Shown: piece by piece, positions 47,907 through 59,192 of the stretch
How positions within the stretch are numbered: position 1 is the stretch's first letter
Layout: the number at the start of each line of letters is the position of its first letter
Assembly: GCF_008831285.2 (NCBI RefSeq)
Contig: NC_045147.1
Coordinates: 21,778,981-21,842,980 of the forward strand
Origin: Nymphaea colorata
Taxonomy: Eukaryota > Streptophyta > Magnoliopsida > Nymphaeales > Nymphaeaceae
Direction of reading: 5' to 3'
DNA: 64,000 bases
Program-made: the position numbers and the translations under genes
Notes under the pieces: model-generated
What the model was told of the DNA's origin: nothing
The model's database searches: none
Seen by the model: the letters and a program-made list of their open reading frames with translations, nothing else

Positions 47907-48857
47907 GTCTTCTGTGTCAGTTTGTTTGAACGAAAGAAACGAAGCAGCAGATTAGCGTGCAAAAATGGTGGCCGATTCAAGATCAGCAGGTTAGCCTGCA
48001 AGAAGGGTAGCCGTTTCAAGATCGGTTTTTAACTACTTTTTATATTTAAAATTTTTATTTTAATTTACTTGGTAAAATAGAAGGGGGGTCAATTTCGGAA
48101 CAAATTATAATCTGCCTTTCAAGTTTCAACCATCTACACACCGACGGTGGAGCAACACTATTTGAATTTGAGAAAAAACCTTTTGCAAAAACATCAAGGG
48201 GATGCTTGTCAAAATTAAATAGCTAAGCCCTCATTTACCCCAGTTACAGTCACGGGTTGAGTGGAGCGTTTCTTTGAGAATTTGAATGGGAGGTTATGTA
48301 TGCAATTGTTAAACGACAAAGTTTGGGAAGTTTTCCGTAAATCGCTAAAAATTTGAGTGGCCTTTTGTAATTTTTTTTCTACAACGTTCCCAGATTTCAT
48401 GTATTCCAATTTTCATACAGACGATTCAAATAACAATGAGACTCACATTTGCTACTATCCAGGCCACCTAACCAATTGAACACACTTTTGGAAAAAGACT
48501 CTCTAACAGAAGCTAAATATTAAAGATGAAACTATCAAGCAACAAAACTGAACCCCAAATGGGTCTCTATGGAAGCCAACATCCGGCTTTGTATCAGATG
48601 AAGGGTAGACGATGGACCTCACAAGGTCCAGCCCAAACAGACCAGGATGTTTACGAAGTCCAGCAGAAGATCCAGGTCAAGTCCTGCAAGATGGCAGTCG
48701 TAAAAATTAGCCAAGAGAAAAATTTTAGCATCCTGCACTGTCATTTTCTGACATATCACAGCTCACATGCAGAGAAAGGGTCAAAACTGAAACGGTTTCA
48801 ATCCTACAAATGTTCGGGTTCTAAATCAGGCATGAAGTAGGAGCTTTGCCCAAGATG
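47907..48857. other. intergenic between the zinc-finger pseudogene and the MGCGGSK gene
   Basis: The interval should hold the former promoter of the pseudogene (minus) and the promoter of the MGCGGSK gene (plus). An ORF at 48526-48840 (104 codons, plus) ends just before the TATA box and has no recognisable domain. Nothing else is seen. Confidence 0.4.
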
Positions 48858-48866
48858 CATAAATAA
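48858..48866 (+). promoter_or_regulatory. TATA box of the MGCGGSK gene
   Basis: GCATAAATA lies about 120 nt upstream of the ATG at 48979, which gives a pyrimidine-rich leader of about 85-90 nt (many CTTCTTC and TCTCC motifs). Confidence 0.55.
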
Positions 48867-48978
48867 TAGAGTTCTTCTTCTGTCTCAATGCCCTCTGCTG
48901 ATTCTCTGCTTTTATTTTCATCTTCGGCCGCTCTGCTCCTCTTCTTCCTCCTCTCCTTGAGCTCTCCTCATCTTCACA

Positions 48979-50369
48979 ATGGGGTGTGGGGGTTCAAAGA
49001 GCAGCGACGTTGCAACCGGCAACACCATTATCCGCAGAGTCCTCGACAAGAAATCTGATGCTCCCAAGAAATCTGACGCACCAATCGGAAGCCTTGAACA
49101 GAAAACAACTGAGGTACACGAGAACTCCACAGAGGATGCCAACGGTTCTGACAAGCCAGCAGTCGTGGTGGCAGATGTGAAGGACATAACAGAGAACAAT
49201 GAAGTAAAAAATGGGGATGCAGTCAATGATGGTGCCCCACTTGAGGATGCTAAAGCCGGGAAGTTGATAACCGGAGACTCCCCAGACGAGTATTTTTCGA
49301 TGAGGAAGGATGAGTCTGTCGATGTAGTAGCTGTGACAGGCTTGGGATACTTCTCTCCTGGCACCGGACCAAGTGAAGGTGTTAAGAAAGAGGAAGAATC
49401 ACCTCTTGGAAATGATATTGATAACAGCAAACAGAATGAGGAGCCAGCATGCAGCAATACAGATGATAAGAAACATGAAGAGAATTTGCCAGGGAACAGT
49501 GGAGAGCCATCTTTAACAAAAGGTAAGAAACCATGATTCTGCTAATCGGATTAGATCTCCAAAATAATAGGTCAAATGCTTCATGTTCTTGTTCATACAG
49601 AGAAGGTGCATGAAGAGGGAGCTGCAGATTCAAAAGAACCAATTGTAGCAGAGGAAGCCAAAGTCGAGTCTCCTACTAAGGAAGACAAAGTAACCATTGC
49701 CGAAGGCTCAACTGAGGTATGGCCCAGCGACACTTGTAACTGAACTCTGACATTTTTTAAGACAAATCAAACCATCTTGTAAAGTTTGAAAGTTTGCTTG
49801 CTAGTGTTTGAGGTGGAAAGAGAAAAATGGGAATTAGTAAGGTTCTGAATATGTGAGATCCAATGAGATAACACCATTAATATGTCTAAGACCTTGCAAT
49901 TTTGTTTATTGATCAGTATGATTTTTCAGGATGAACTTCAACAGTAGCATTAGATGTAGAATGAACTTTGGTATATTTCTTTAATGGTCCCAAGCGTTTG
50001 AACAGATGTTGAATGTTGTCAATTAGTCATATGTCCACAATGAAAACAAGAAGCATGAGTAAAAAAAGGAAAGAAATGGTAGGGTATGATCCATGGCATT
50101 GTTGTTTCTATATGTTTATAATTTCATGGTCAGGTTTTCTGGATTTCTGAGAACATGTGATCAGAGCTTACTTTAGTACCTAGCATACTCTTGACAATGG
50201 GACAGCATCACCGAAAAAGGAAAAAAATAATGTCAAGGATGACATGAACCACCCCAACTATGTACTGGAAAAAAAAAACCATAGAATGATATCTGCTGTG
50301 TTATCATAAACTATCCTCAAGAACGTTTCTAACATGTGATTACATGAATTTCAGGAACCAAAGCCATAA
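48979..50369 (+). CDS. acidic disordered protein with acylated-type MGCGGSK N-terminus
   Basis: There are three exons: 48979-49522, 49601-49716 and 50355-50369 (EPKP then stop). Donors are AAAG/GTAAGA and GAG/GTATGG; acceptors are CATACAG and TTTCAG; phases agree. The protein is 224 residues. Gly2 and Cys3 in MGCGGSK fit N-myristoylation plus palmitoylation, so peripheral attachment to the plasma membrane is inferred. The rest is Glu, Asp, Lys and Ser rich and lacks a folded domain. Local motifs are a basic IIRRVLDKK near residue 18, DEYFSMRKDES at about 103, and GYFSPGTGPSEG at about 122. It resembles plant MGCxxSK proteins of unknown function. The third exon is unusually short and adds only four residues. 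Confidence 0.8.
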
Positions 50370-53300
50370 TCTGAAGCTGATTGCCCGTGCTTCCACACCA
50401 GATTATGTTGTGGCAATACTACTGAATGGGGTGTAAAAAAATGTCAAATACTTGTTGGAAAAAAGAAATGAAGAATGATGACTTTGATATACTGTTGACT
50501 GAAGATTGCAATTGCCTTCTGATGAACTAGACTAATGGCTGCTTATTTGATTCCTAAAGTTGGCAAAAAACTTGAACAAACGCTCAGGGTCAGGCTTGAT
50601 GGTTCAAGCAGTTCCACAATATCAAAGAATAAACATCATTTTTGCTTGAACCGCATGGCGTACGCCAAGAGTACCGGTAATAATGAAACATGAGAAACAA
50701 AAATTATGTTCTAAATACCTATTTGAGTGTCATGCAGTTTTGCAAATCATAACGCCCACAGCCTTTTGTTCCTCGCCAGAAAGTACTGTAACCCCTCGTC
50801 TTCAGAATCATGAACAGCTCTTCATCCTCGATTGAGGATCATCTCTCAGTCCTGACGCTTGCCTCGTTTATTTAGAACAGAACTTACAAGGAGTGCTGCT
50901 AAGATTATGAATTTCCATCATCTCTAACAGTTCCAGAAATTCCTAGTTCACGTGTGATTCCAAATGATGTGGAATAACAGTTGAAAGAAGGCGCCACCAG
51001 TTCAAAAATCATGAATGTGACAGGACAAAAAACAAAAACAAATTAAAAAAAAATAAAAGCCAACTAAAAGATCGATCAGTACGCATTTGTTGGGTCCTTT
51101 TCGTGGAATTTTTTTTTCACTGTAACAAACGGTAGACATCATAGCTGAAGTACTCAACCAGTTCCCACGATCCAATTATATGAGTGTCCAACTTCTTCTA
51201 TATGCAGCTGTGATAGAATCAAGGAATTGGTCGCCATCGGGGCTTTCCTTATTCATATCTTCTACAGTTTATTCAATTGAAGTCCCGTCTGCATTGCGTC
51301 CTTTCCATGCACTGGTCTAACCAGTTTCTGGGTTTAACACTAAGGAAAGCTCCAATGAACAATTCCTTTCAATTTTTCCAGACTCTTCTGTTTCCAGAGA
51401 TCGAGATGATTTAACGAAAACATCAAGAATTATGATCTTCGAAGTTCATTTCACCTGAAGGTTTTTTTTCACACTTGGGCTCTTAGAGTCGCAACCATGA
51501 ACGTCCCCCTTTTCTCAGTTGATCAATGTGGCATCACCTAAACACTCTCCTAGCATCTGTTACCCTGCAATGGTATAGTTAAACCTCTAGTACCACTTCC
51601 TTCTTCAATATAGCCCGAATCAAAGTAGTAGCTTTCCTTTTCGTAATGCAAACCATATTCCAACAAGAGATTACAGAAGGAAGAACAGAATTAAGTCTCG
51701 CTTTTTCTCCCATTTTAGGGCCACGCGGATGCTCGTTTTCTCTTCATAATTGTTCCCTCAGTTCTTATTTCTACACAAGCGGCTTCAGGGGAATGTAAAA
51801 AACACCAAGTGGAGCTTATTTAGAGAGTTCTTGTGTACAACGCCTGGTCACAGTTTCCTTTAGAAAGAGTTTCTTAGGCATCCCAATTGAACTACTAGTT
51901 AAGGGCTTTGATAACTGGAGAATTCCAGTGCCAACCGAGGATAGCGTTGTTGAATCAATTATGGTGGAACTTCAGCTGAAATGGGGAAAGGAGACCTTGA
52001 CTGGGTAGTCTTCGTTTTCGATAAATCTTCAGCCCAAAGATGATACATTGGAGACCTTTAGTTTCTACTGAATTCATCAAATTTATTTGTGAGAAACCCA
52101 AACAAAGGAAACTGGACCGCGACAACCCTAATGATCCGACCGAGCTTATTTGGCATAAATAGATTTGCCGATTTCCCATAAAAGCGATGGCATTTACCCA
52201 AAGAACAAACATGATTTTTTTTTTTTCCTTCAAAATCTTAAATTGATTGATCGTGCTTTCTTAGTAGTGAATATTAGCAAAGAATTCTAAATTGTTCTCA
52301 TAGAGATGTTCTTCGACATTGTATTTATATGTACATATAATATATAGTCGAAGAAAATTGTGGTTGATTAATAAATTAATTGAGATCTTATAGACTCTAG
52401 CAGATATTTTTGGCACCAAGAATGTACCTCCATGTGAACGCCAAGAGTCAATCGCCATCAATGCCACCACATTGAACGAAAAGAAAACCAGAGCAGCATG
52501 TTGATTGTTGTCTCTTGCCCTGCAATGTGGAACATAAACAAAGATTTCGATGGAAAAAGAATATAGAATGACAATGTTTCTTAAGGAATCCAGTATTGAA
52601 TTAACAAGATTTGTTGAAGAATCAAAAGAAATGATCGACTCATTTTTTTAAACGAGAAGCATTTCCAGAACAAGGTTTCTCGTAGAATCCCAATCACCAA
52701 TCCACCAAGAAATTAATTTAATGCACCAATTTGATACCCATGTGAGGACTAGAAACTTGATTGTACTGTTGTTTTCCATTCTTTTCTTTTATGAATTGTC
52801 TGTAGTTCCCCATTGGAGCATGATTTCTTTGAGGTACGCATATTGGCATTAATTATGTTCGTGATTACAGCAGTAGGAAAAAATCCTTCCTCACCTACTA
52901 GAACCCATAGTTATTCTCTCTTCTTCGATTCATCTTATGCAGAATCGTTCTGATTTTCATCCTCCCTTTTCTACCTTCAATTCTTAATGATGCCAATATC
53001 CGTGCAATCTTGAAGCCTCTCTCCTCAAAAATTTACGCTATAGGAGGCTTGCTGACAAGCAGCCATGAAAGTGGCAGGCCATAGCTTCACATATTTACTG
53101 AAACCAGTCCCAAATTCAAGCATACAAGTTTCAAAAATTCATGCTTTTAATGAATATTGTAACTGAGTTGTCATCCATAACCAGAAAACGTGATATTTAA
53201 TGTGTAGTCTTTAGATAGTCGCTTGTGAGTCCTTAAATTTAATCAAGTCTAAAGGTGATGCCATAGGTTCTGGACAATGTGGGTCGCTTTTTCTTTCTTT

Positions 53301-54190
53301 ACATGAATAACTAAAACTTCGTCCCTTTATGTTTCCAGGAACACTAACCGCGTGGCAATTAATAGCATCGTGCTCGTTGCATGTGTTTATTTTTCCAATA
53401 AAGCAGCTTGTTCTTTTATTTGATCTAAAAAAAATGAATCACTATAGAGAAGTTAGGGGCAGAGCATGTGTGGGCTACCTGTGGCTAATTGCGCATACAA
53501 ACCTCAAAAAGCTCTTTTTTATATTTATATTTTTGTGCAATTTTTTTTATTTATATATTGGTGTCCCTTTGCCTGAATTTTTTAGCTCTGTTCCTCGAGG
53601 AGATACTGCAATCATCAATCGCAGATCTGAGTTTCCTGTTGAAGTGGCATATTAGCTCAAGCTAACTACAAATATGTAGAAGAATACGTTAGAGCTCCGA
53701 CGCTTAATTGCCGTCGTCGCTTCCTTCACTGACGGTAACTCAACGTCACAAGCTCGTCAGTACGCACAAGCGTTCAGTGACGATAAGTTAAGCATGTTAC
53801 CTCTTCTAGATTTGACTGTGTTTACCTGTAATTTAAAGCTTATTATAGATGTTGACGTAGACTAAGTAACCGAACAAATACTTCAAGGATGGTGGTTACC
53901 ACTAAGATCCTGCTCTTGATTCAAAAACATTAAAATCAAGAAAAAGCAACAGAAAGTCGCGGAAATTATGCTTCTAGATACCCAATTTTTACTTGAAGCC
54001 AGGTCCCTTTTTTTTTTTATGAGAACAATGCTTTCTCTACAATAAAATGGGATATTAGCAATTCTTTAGGGGCTATTTGAGAATATGTTACTTTTCCATG
54101 TATCTGCTCTAAACGTTGGTACCGATTCATTGAACACTTCAAATATTCTGTCCTAATTCTTAACATACTGTTACTGTTAAGCACAAGATT
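50370..54190. other. intergenic, no gene seen
   Basis: One plus-strand stretch near 51908-52008 reads NWRIPVPTEDSVVESIMVELQLKWGKETLTG before a stop, but no adjoining exon or family could be assigned. The patch at 53690-53790 (CTCCGACGCTTAATTGCCGTCGTCGC, CACTGACGG, AACGTCAC) resembles subterminal repeats of CACTA-type elements. T-runs lie near 52216 and 54008. Confidence 0.4.
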
Positions 54191-54199
54191 GGTGGAAAG

Positions 54200-55330
54200 T
54201 TACTTGTTATTAGCTTTTCCTGTCATGGAAATGTACAAAGACAAAGTACACTTTATTGCAAAGCAGAGATCAATTATGTGGAAGAAAAATGGAACTTCCG
54301 GAGGTTGCTGAGGTGAAGACCTCAGATTAAGTCCCAGTACTGCTGCCATTTTGTAGGTTTTGCCTTGAGCCTTCTTATGGTCTTCTCCTTCTTCCAATCT
54401 TGTTTTCAAAGGCATGATAATTTAACATAGAATGCGTGGCAGCTCATCGACAGAGATCCGGATGATATTCAATTTTATGGCAAAATTTTGAGCAGGACCA
54501 TACAGTTTCTTCGAGGGCCAGAGCCGCCACTCTGGAGCTGAATAAGCAAATATATCATTGAACTGCTTGAGCCAGGAACTTATGTACCTGCGCCCATCTT
54601 CTATTACGGCCAAATCACATGACAGCATTTTCTGGTGCCTCTGGAGAACATGTACTAAATCGTGATATATCTACATATATATATATAGATTCCTACAGTT
54701 ACTTTCCGGCCATGGAAACCACGTATTCGTATCTTGTGGTGCCCGAGAAAGAAAGAGACTGAGAAAATGAGAGAACTCCTTCTTTATCGGGCCCCCCAAC
54801 ACAAATATGTGGTACCCATGGCAAAAAAGGGGCTGTCTATATATATATATATATATAGTGTGTGTGTGTGTGTGCACTTACCGAGTGAATTTGAATCCCT
54901 CTGGCTTTCATCTTCAGATACACAAACAAAAGCATCCAAATTTATGTCCTACCTTGTGGAAACCTTTCTCATTACCTTGAGGAGATGCTTGATTCATGTG
55001 ATATCTCAGACATGCAGTCATAAGACGGCCTGTCTCAGACATTCACAAACCTGTCGCAACTCTATGGCTGCAAAAATTTCCAATGCATTTTTGACATGCA
55101 TGGAACTGAGTATGGGAACCGCATCTGGGATGCAGATCTTGGGAGTTGGGACGGAATGTGTTCATCAACATTCTGTCTGCACAACTCAAACACGAGATCC
55201 AACACATTAAACTCTTGGCCTCCTTCAATTTGAAGGTCTTGAAGCCCAACCAGCGCACAAAATGTAATGAAATTAACAGAACTGCCGGCCTCTTTTTCGT
55301 GTCTGCCTAATCTTGGAAGAAGAAGAGGAT
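54200..55330 (-). other. region downstream of the minus-strand MIR169, possible pri-miRNA
   Basis: Several minus-strand ORFs of 60-75 codons occur (for example 54628-54422). One frame near 55190-55040 reads IPDAVPILSSMHVKNALEIF without a start. No domain is recognised. Being directly downstream of the hairpin at 55347-55484, this could be primary-transcript sequence. A TA/TG microsatellite lies at 54838-54872. Confidence 0.3.
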
Positions 55331-55346
55331 GAAAGGGCCTGACATG

Positions 55347-55484
55347 AGAGGCAATGTGCTAAGGCTAGCCAAGGTGACCTGCCTACTCAATGTCAAGAAA
55401 CAAGACAAGAAGAATGGCCCTTGTCTTATATCATTGAATCAAGAAGGCAAGTCATCCTTGGCTACCAGAGCACATTGGCACCTC
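55347..55484 (-). ncRNA. MIR169: MIR169 precursor hairpin (minus strand)
   Basis: The minus strand carries UAGCCAAGGAUGACUUGCC at 55464-55446 on the 5' arm (21-mer 55464-55444, ending UU), the canonical miR169 sequence. The 3' arm at about 55384-55364 reads AGGCAGGTCACCTTGGCTAGC and pairs with it except for a small 2x1 internal loop. The stem extends outward: GAGGTGCCAATGTGCT pairs with AGCACATTG-CCTC. A terminal loop of about 59 nt contains a secondary GACAAG/CTTGTC stem. miR169 guides cleavage of NF-YA transcription-factor mRNAs and responds to drought and nutrients. Arm position, pairing and length all fit the family. Confidence 0.92.
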
Positions 55485-56368
55485 CACAGGTGAGGCCCAT
55501 CCTCTGATCGATCGCTCGCCAAGCAATGACAATGATATGGAGGTTCAGCAGGCACCATTATATAGACAATGATTTGGAAGGGCAGGCCAAAGACAAGATT
55601 CGATGCATTGGAATTGAGATCATGCAATGGATCCTCCCCTCCATGCCTTCACATCTTGATTGCAACACCAAAAATATTTCTTCTCCATCTAAACCAGATA
55701 TGATATTGGTCACTTGCTTTCCCTCCTAATAGAAGATAGGGAGAATATATTCCTGTTCCACTACTGAATGCCGTTCATTCATTCACACAATAAGCTCTTA
55801 TAATCACTCGGGTAGTAATTGTGATAATCGAATTATGATCAACAAGTTAAACCGGCATTACTGTTGCTGTAAACTGGGTGGTGGCGGCCGCCGCCTTATT
55901 TTCATCCTTATGATCTTCGATCTCATTGTGGCGAATTGCTATGGTAGAGGAAACCCTCCAGATGGTTTGTCTGTTGAAGATTACTGATGATTTAACCTCA
56001 GGGATTTGACTTTCTTTCATACGTAGAAAAGGTGGTGTACTTGAATTTTTTGGGAAAAAGAAAAAGTCATATTTCTCTTTTGGCTTTAAGAAAAGATTCC
56101 ATTCTCAATTCCTATGAAACCTGGAGCGATGAATCTGTTTGTATGGTCCAAATTGGTGAAAAAGTTTCAGAGTGCCGATTGGTGGGTATTCAACGGAGCG
56201 GATGGGTATGAGGATGAACTGAACAAGAATTGAACATCGAATCAGATTTGACATTAAACTTATCGGCCAAACTTGAACATATTCAAGAAACATGCAGGTC
56301 GCGAGACAGAGGTGCCTGCATTTTTTGCCTTCGCGTGAGCCTTGGAGGGGCAGAAAAAGATCAGGTTT

Positions 56369-56493
56369 CTGGTAATGGACATTAACGCTCCACAAGAAAG
56401 CTTGTTGATCTGGTAATGGAGGTTGTTATTGCTTTCTGGTAATTAACGCTCCATAAGAAAGCTTGTTGATCTGGTAATGGAGGTTGTTATTGC
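56369..56493. repeat. 62-bp tandem duplication
   Basis: TTAACGCTCCANAAGAAAGC and TTGTTGATCTGGTAATGGAGG followed by TTGTTATTGC occur twice in succession, with two or three differences, about 660-780 bp upstream of the plus-strand MIR169 sequence. Confidence 0.85.
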
Positions 56494-56711
56494 ATGCCAG
56501 CGCAGAGAGAAAGAGGGGAAGTGGGACGTGGGGAAGAGAGAGAGAGAAATTCTTCTCTTTACTACTTTATGATCAAATATTCCAAAATTGAGAAAGACTA
56601 CTCGTATGCGCCCACCATCAAAGTCAAATGCTTACTAGGATTTTATTCATTTCTATGACCATTCCCTTCCATCTCAAATTGCCATCCTTTCTCTTTTCAA
56701 AGAAGACAAAT

Positions 56712-56713
<2 letters not shown>

Positions 56714-56745
<32 letters not shown>
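56714..56745. repeat. (GT)n(GA)n compound microsatellite
   Basis: About seven GT dinucleotides run directly into about nine GA dinucleotides upstream of the plus-strand MIR169 hairpin. Confidence 0.9.
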
Positions 56746-57135
56746 CTCTGACTTTTTGCCTTTTCTAGGCTTTGATATCTTTTGCCCAATGCACCAATCT
56801 TCTCCACTCAAGCATTAAGAAAGAGAAGCGAACTCCAACTAGCAGCTACAACCATCATATGTGATTGCCCCCTTTCCTTTCAAAACCTGGGAAAAATCTT
56901 TGTGGGTCCATTTGACTAGACAAGTGGCCAAAGAATCTGATGGGACAAGTGGAATTTCTCAATTTGATAACACTTTTTGTTCTTCTGCTACCTCCCCTGG
57001 TTTTCAACTTTACTTTTCTAGCCACCGCCCTCCCAACCTTACAAATAGAGGCTACACCACTGGTCATTCCCACGTACAGTCTCCTGTAGATTACTGTGAT
57101 CAGATGGAAGATCCAAATTTTTCTTGTCTTTCTGG

Positions 57136-57305
57136 AAGGGATGGAGTGAGCTTTGTAGCCAAGGATGACTTGCCTATAATGTTGCCTGCAAAATTAAGCA
57201 TTAGAGGCTAGAAACTAATTCATACGGTTTGGACTTTAGGCTTAGGGGGTTATATTTTAGGTGAGTTGTCTTTGGCTACATAGACTGCCTCTATTCTTGT
57301 TTCCT
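57136..57305 (+). ncRNA. MIR169: MIR169 precursor hairpin (plus strand)
   Basis: UAGCCAAGGAUGACUUGCC begins at 57156 (21-mer 57156-57176, ending UA). The 3' arm at about 57260-57280 reads GGTGAGTTGTCTTTGGCTACA and pairs with the whole 5' arm using Watson-Crick plus several G-U pairs and no bulge. The loop is about 83 nt, longer than in the minus-strand hairpin. The flanks GGAAGGGATGG and TTGTTTCC pair loosely. The two hairpins share the miRNA but hardly any loop sequence, so they are separate loci rather than a fresh duplicate. The likely product again targets NF-YA messages. Confidence 0.92.
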
Positions 57306-57469
57306 CTTGACCTTGAAAGCAATCAATTGCAGTGATGGTTGGTCTCATCTTCTAAGTTTCTTATTGCATGAGGTAATGTTTTTCTTTCCTTTTCTATGAT
57401 GAGTTGTTAATTATTGTAGTGATGATGGTCTCGATCTTTAGTTATTTCATACAAGTAGGCAAATCTCTT

Positions 57470-57505
57470 CTTCTTCTTCTTCTTCTTCTTCTTCTTCTTC
57501 TTCTG
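57470..57505. repeat. (TTC)n microsatellite
   Basis: About eleven TTC triplets lie downstream of the MIR169 hairpin, followed by CT-rich sequence. Confidence 0.9.
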
Positions 57506-57624
57506 CTTCTCTCTCTCTCCTCTCCATCTCTCTCTTCATGTTGAGAACTAAAGAAGAGGGTAGCATTCTTTGACGCACCTAGCTGGAGCTTTTTGAGTTT
57601 TTAACTGCATGGAGCTTAGTAGCA

Positions 57625-58188
57625 ATGCATAAGGGGCTGCGCCCACACACACACACGTACAGAGAGACAGACAGAGACACACACACACACACACACACAG
57701 ACTGTTACAAAGTTAGCAACACACAGCTATGTTTTCTTTTACTCTTGTTGATGTCATGGAGTGATTTGAGAGACAGATTGATGTGTACTGCACATACTCA
57801 AGCAAAACCAGTCTCCCCCTCAACCATTTCACAGTTTTCTCTCCTACCTTCATTATGCTCATCATGGCAACATTGGTGTAAAGCTCAAAGGATTCAACGA
57901 CTTCAATTCTTGCAATATCTCATGCTACCAGATATCCACACCGCCGATCTGCTAGCAAAAATCTGTGCTGCTACTGTAAATCCACCAACAACACAAGGCT
58001 TTCATACAGCTTTGAGGGTATACATGAAGACCGAATCAAGTTTAGGGAAAGGCCAGCTTTCCCAGCGGTCGAAGAACTCATCAGGTGTCCTCTGCCTAAG
58101 AAGGGCAAGGATGGAGCTAGGCTACTGTATCATGAATTATATGGATGAAATGAGCTTAGGAAAGCACGGAGTGGGAGAATTTCTCTAA
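57625..58188 (+). other. 187-codon ORF downstream of MIR169, coding status doubtful
   Basis: The frame opens through a CA microsatellite (57676-57698) that gives a His-Thr run, then continues through text such as SSWQHWCKAQRIQRLQFLQYLMLPDIHTADLL to a stop at 58186-58188. No domain or family is recognised and no splice partner is evident. As it lies 320 nt beyond the miRNA hairpin on the same strand, it may simply be part of the primary transcript. It is one of the longest open frames in the window outside assigned exons, hence recorded. Confidence 0.2.
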
Positions 58189-58753
58189 GACATTCAAGCA
58201 AGTTAATTTTGATGATAATGGTGGTGATCAGATATAATCTGCCTGAACTCATGCTCAGCAATTGCTAGCAAAGTAGATCTTAACCATGGTTAATTTTGAA
58301 AAGAATGATCAACTTTGCTGTTCTTATTCTTCTCTAACTTGTATGTTGTAGCTAAACAATCATGATTAACTGAAAAAGGGAATGAGGATGGAAGTTGTGA
58401 AGTTTAATTCTTTACTTTATGTGGCGACAATGTTAAACCGTAAATAATAAGATGAACGTCTAAAGGAAAATAGGATGATTACTTACGATCGACAAGTTCT
58501 TCCGTTCACTGCACAGAATCGATTTCTTAACAATTATTGCTTTCGATATAGTTGCTTAATTCTTTTATGATATTGCAAGAGCTTTCTTTCTTTTGTGGCT
58601 TCGTCGCAAGTTTACTACCTAATAAACTTCTTTATCCGTGGTCATGTTGGGCACGTTAAAATGAACTAAACATGAACTCGTTCCTTTTCAGTAAACAAGC
58701 AAGGCCCAGACGTGAGCTTAATTTTTGGTTTGTAGGGCATGTCATTGCCTAAA

Positions 58754-58756
<3 letters not shown>

Positions 58757-58815
<59 letters not shown>

Positions 58816-58819
58816 ACAA
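58757..58819. repeat. (CT)n(CA)n compound microsatellite
   Basis: About seventeen CT dinucleotides are directly followed by about fourteen CA dinucleotides. The surrounding 58.2-59.2 kb shows no gene. Confidence 0.95.
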
Positions 58820-59192
58820 TTCAAGTTACCTTGTATGGTACTCGATCATTTTTGGATTGGACCCGGATCTGAATATGCGTCTACCTATCATGGTTCATGG
58901 ATATCAACTGATCCTGCATGCCTCGATTCCCTTTACTAAGTATGAAGCTTATGAGTAGCAACAACAACAAGAACAAGCACATCATTATTGAAACCTAAAC
59001 CACACTTCCTCTTCACCAAGAAGACTAAAACATGCCAAAAAGCAACAAGGGACCAAAAGCAAAACAACTGGTTACAACAAAGAGTAGGGCACTTTGGCGA
59101 CGAGGCCTTAGGACACATGCTGCGTTTCATGGGGAGTAGAGCAAATCGGGATAGCTACTCGGCCCGAGTACTGGATCTAGGATTGGCATAGC

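Noticed and set aside
48526-48840. 104-codon plus-strand ORF upstream of the MGCGGSK gene
   Set aside because: It lies upstream of the TATA box, has no recognisable motif and no splice signals linking it to the gene.
52900-53660. 108-codon ORF at 53329-53655
   Set aside because: It is rich in Phe and Leu from T-runs, has no domain, and has no neighbouring exon.
55043-55258. Minus-strand cysteine-containing ORF (CWISCLSCADR..) as a peptide gene
   Set aside because: Its cysteines follow no known spacing and it sits just downstream of the minus-strand MIR169 hairpin, where primary transcript is expected.
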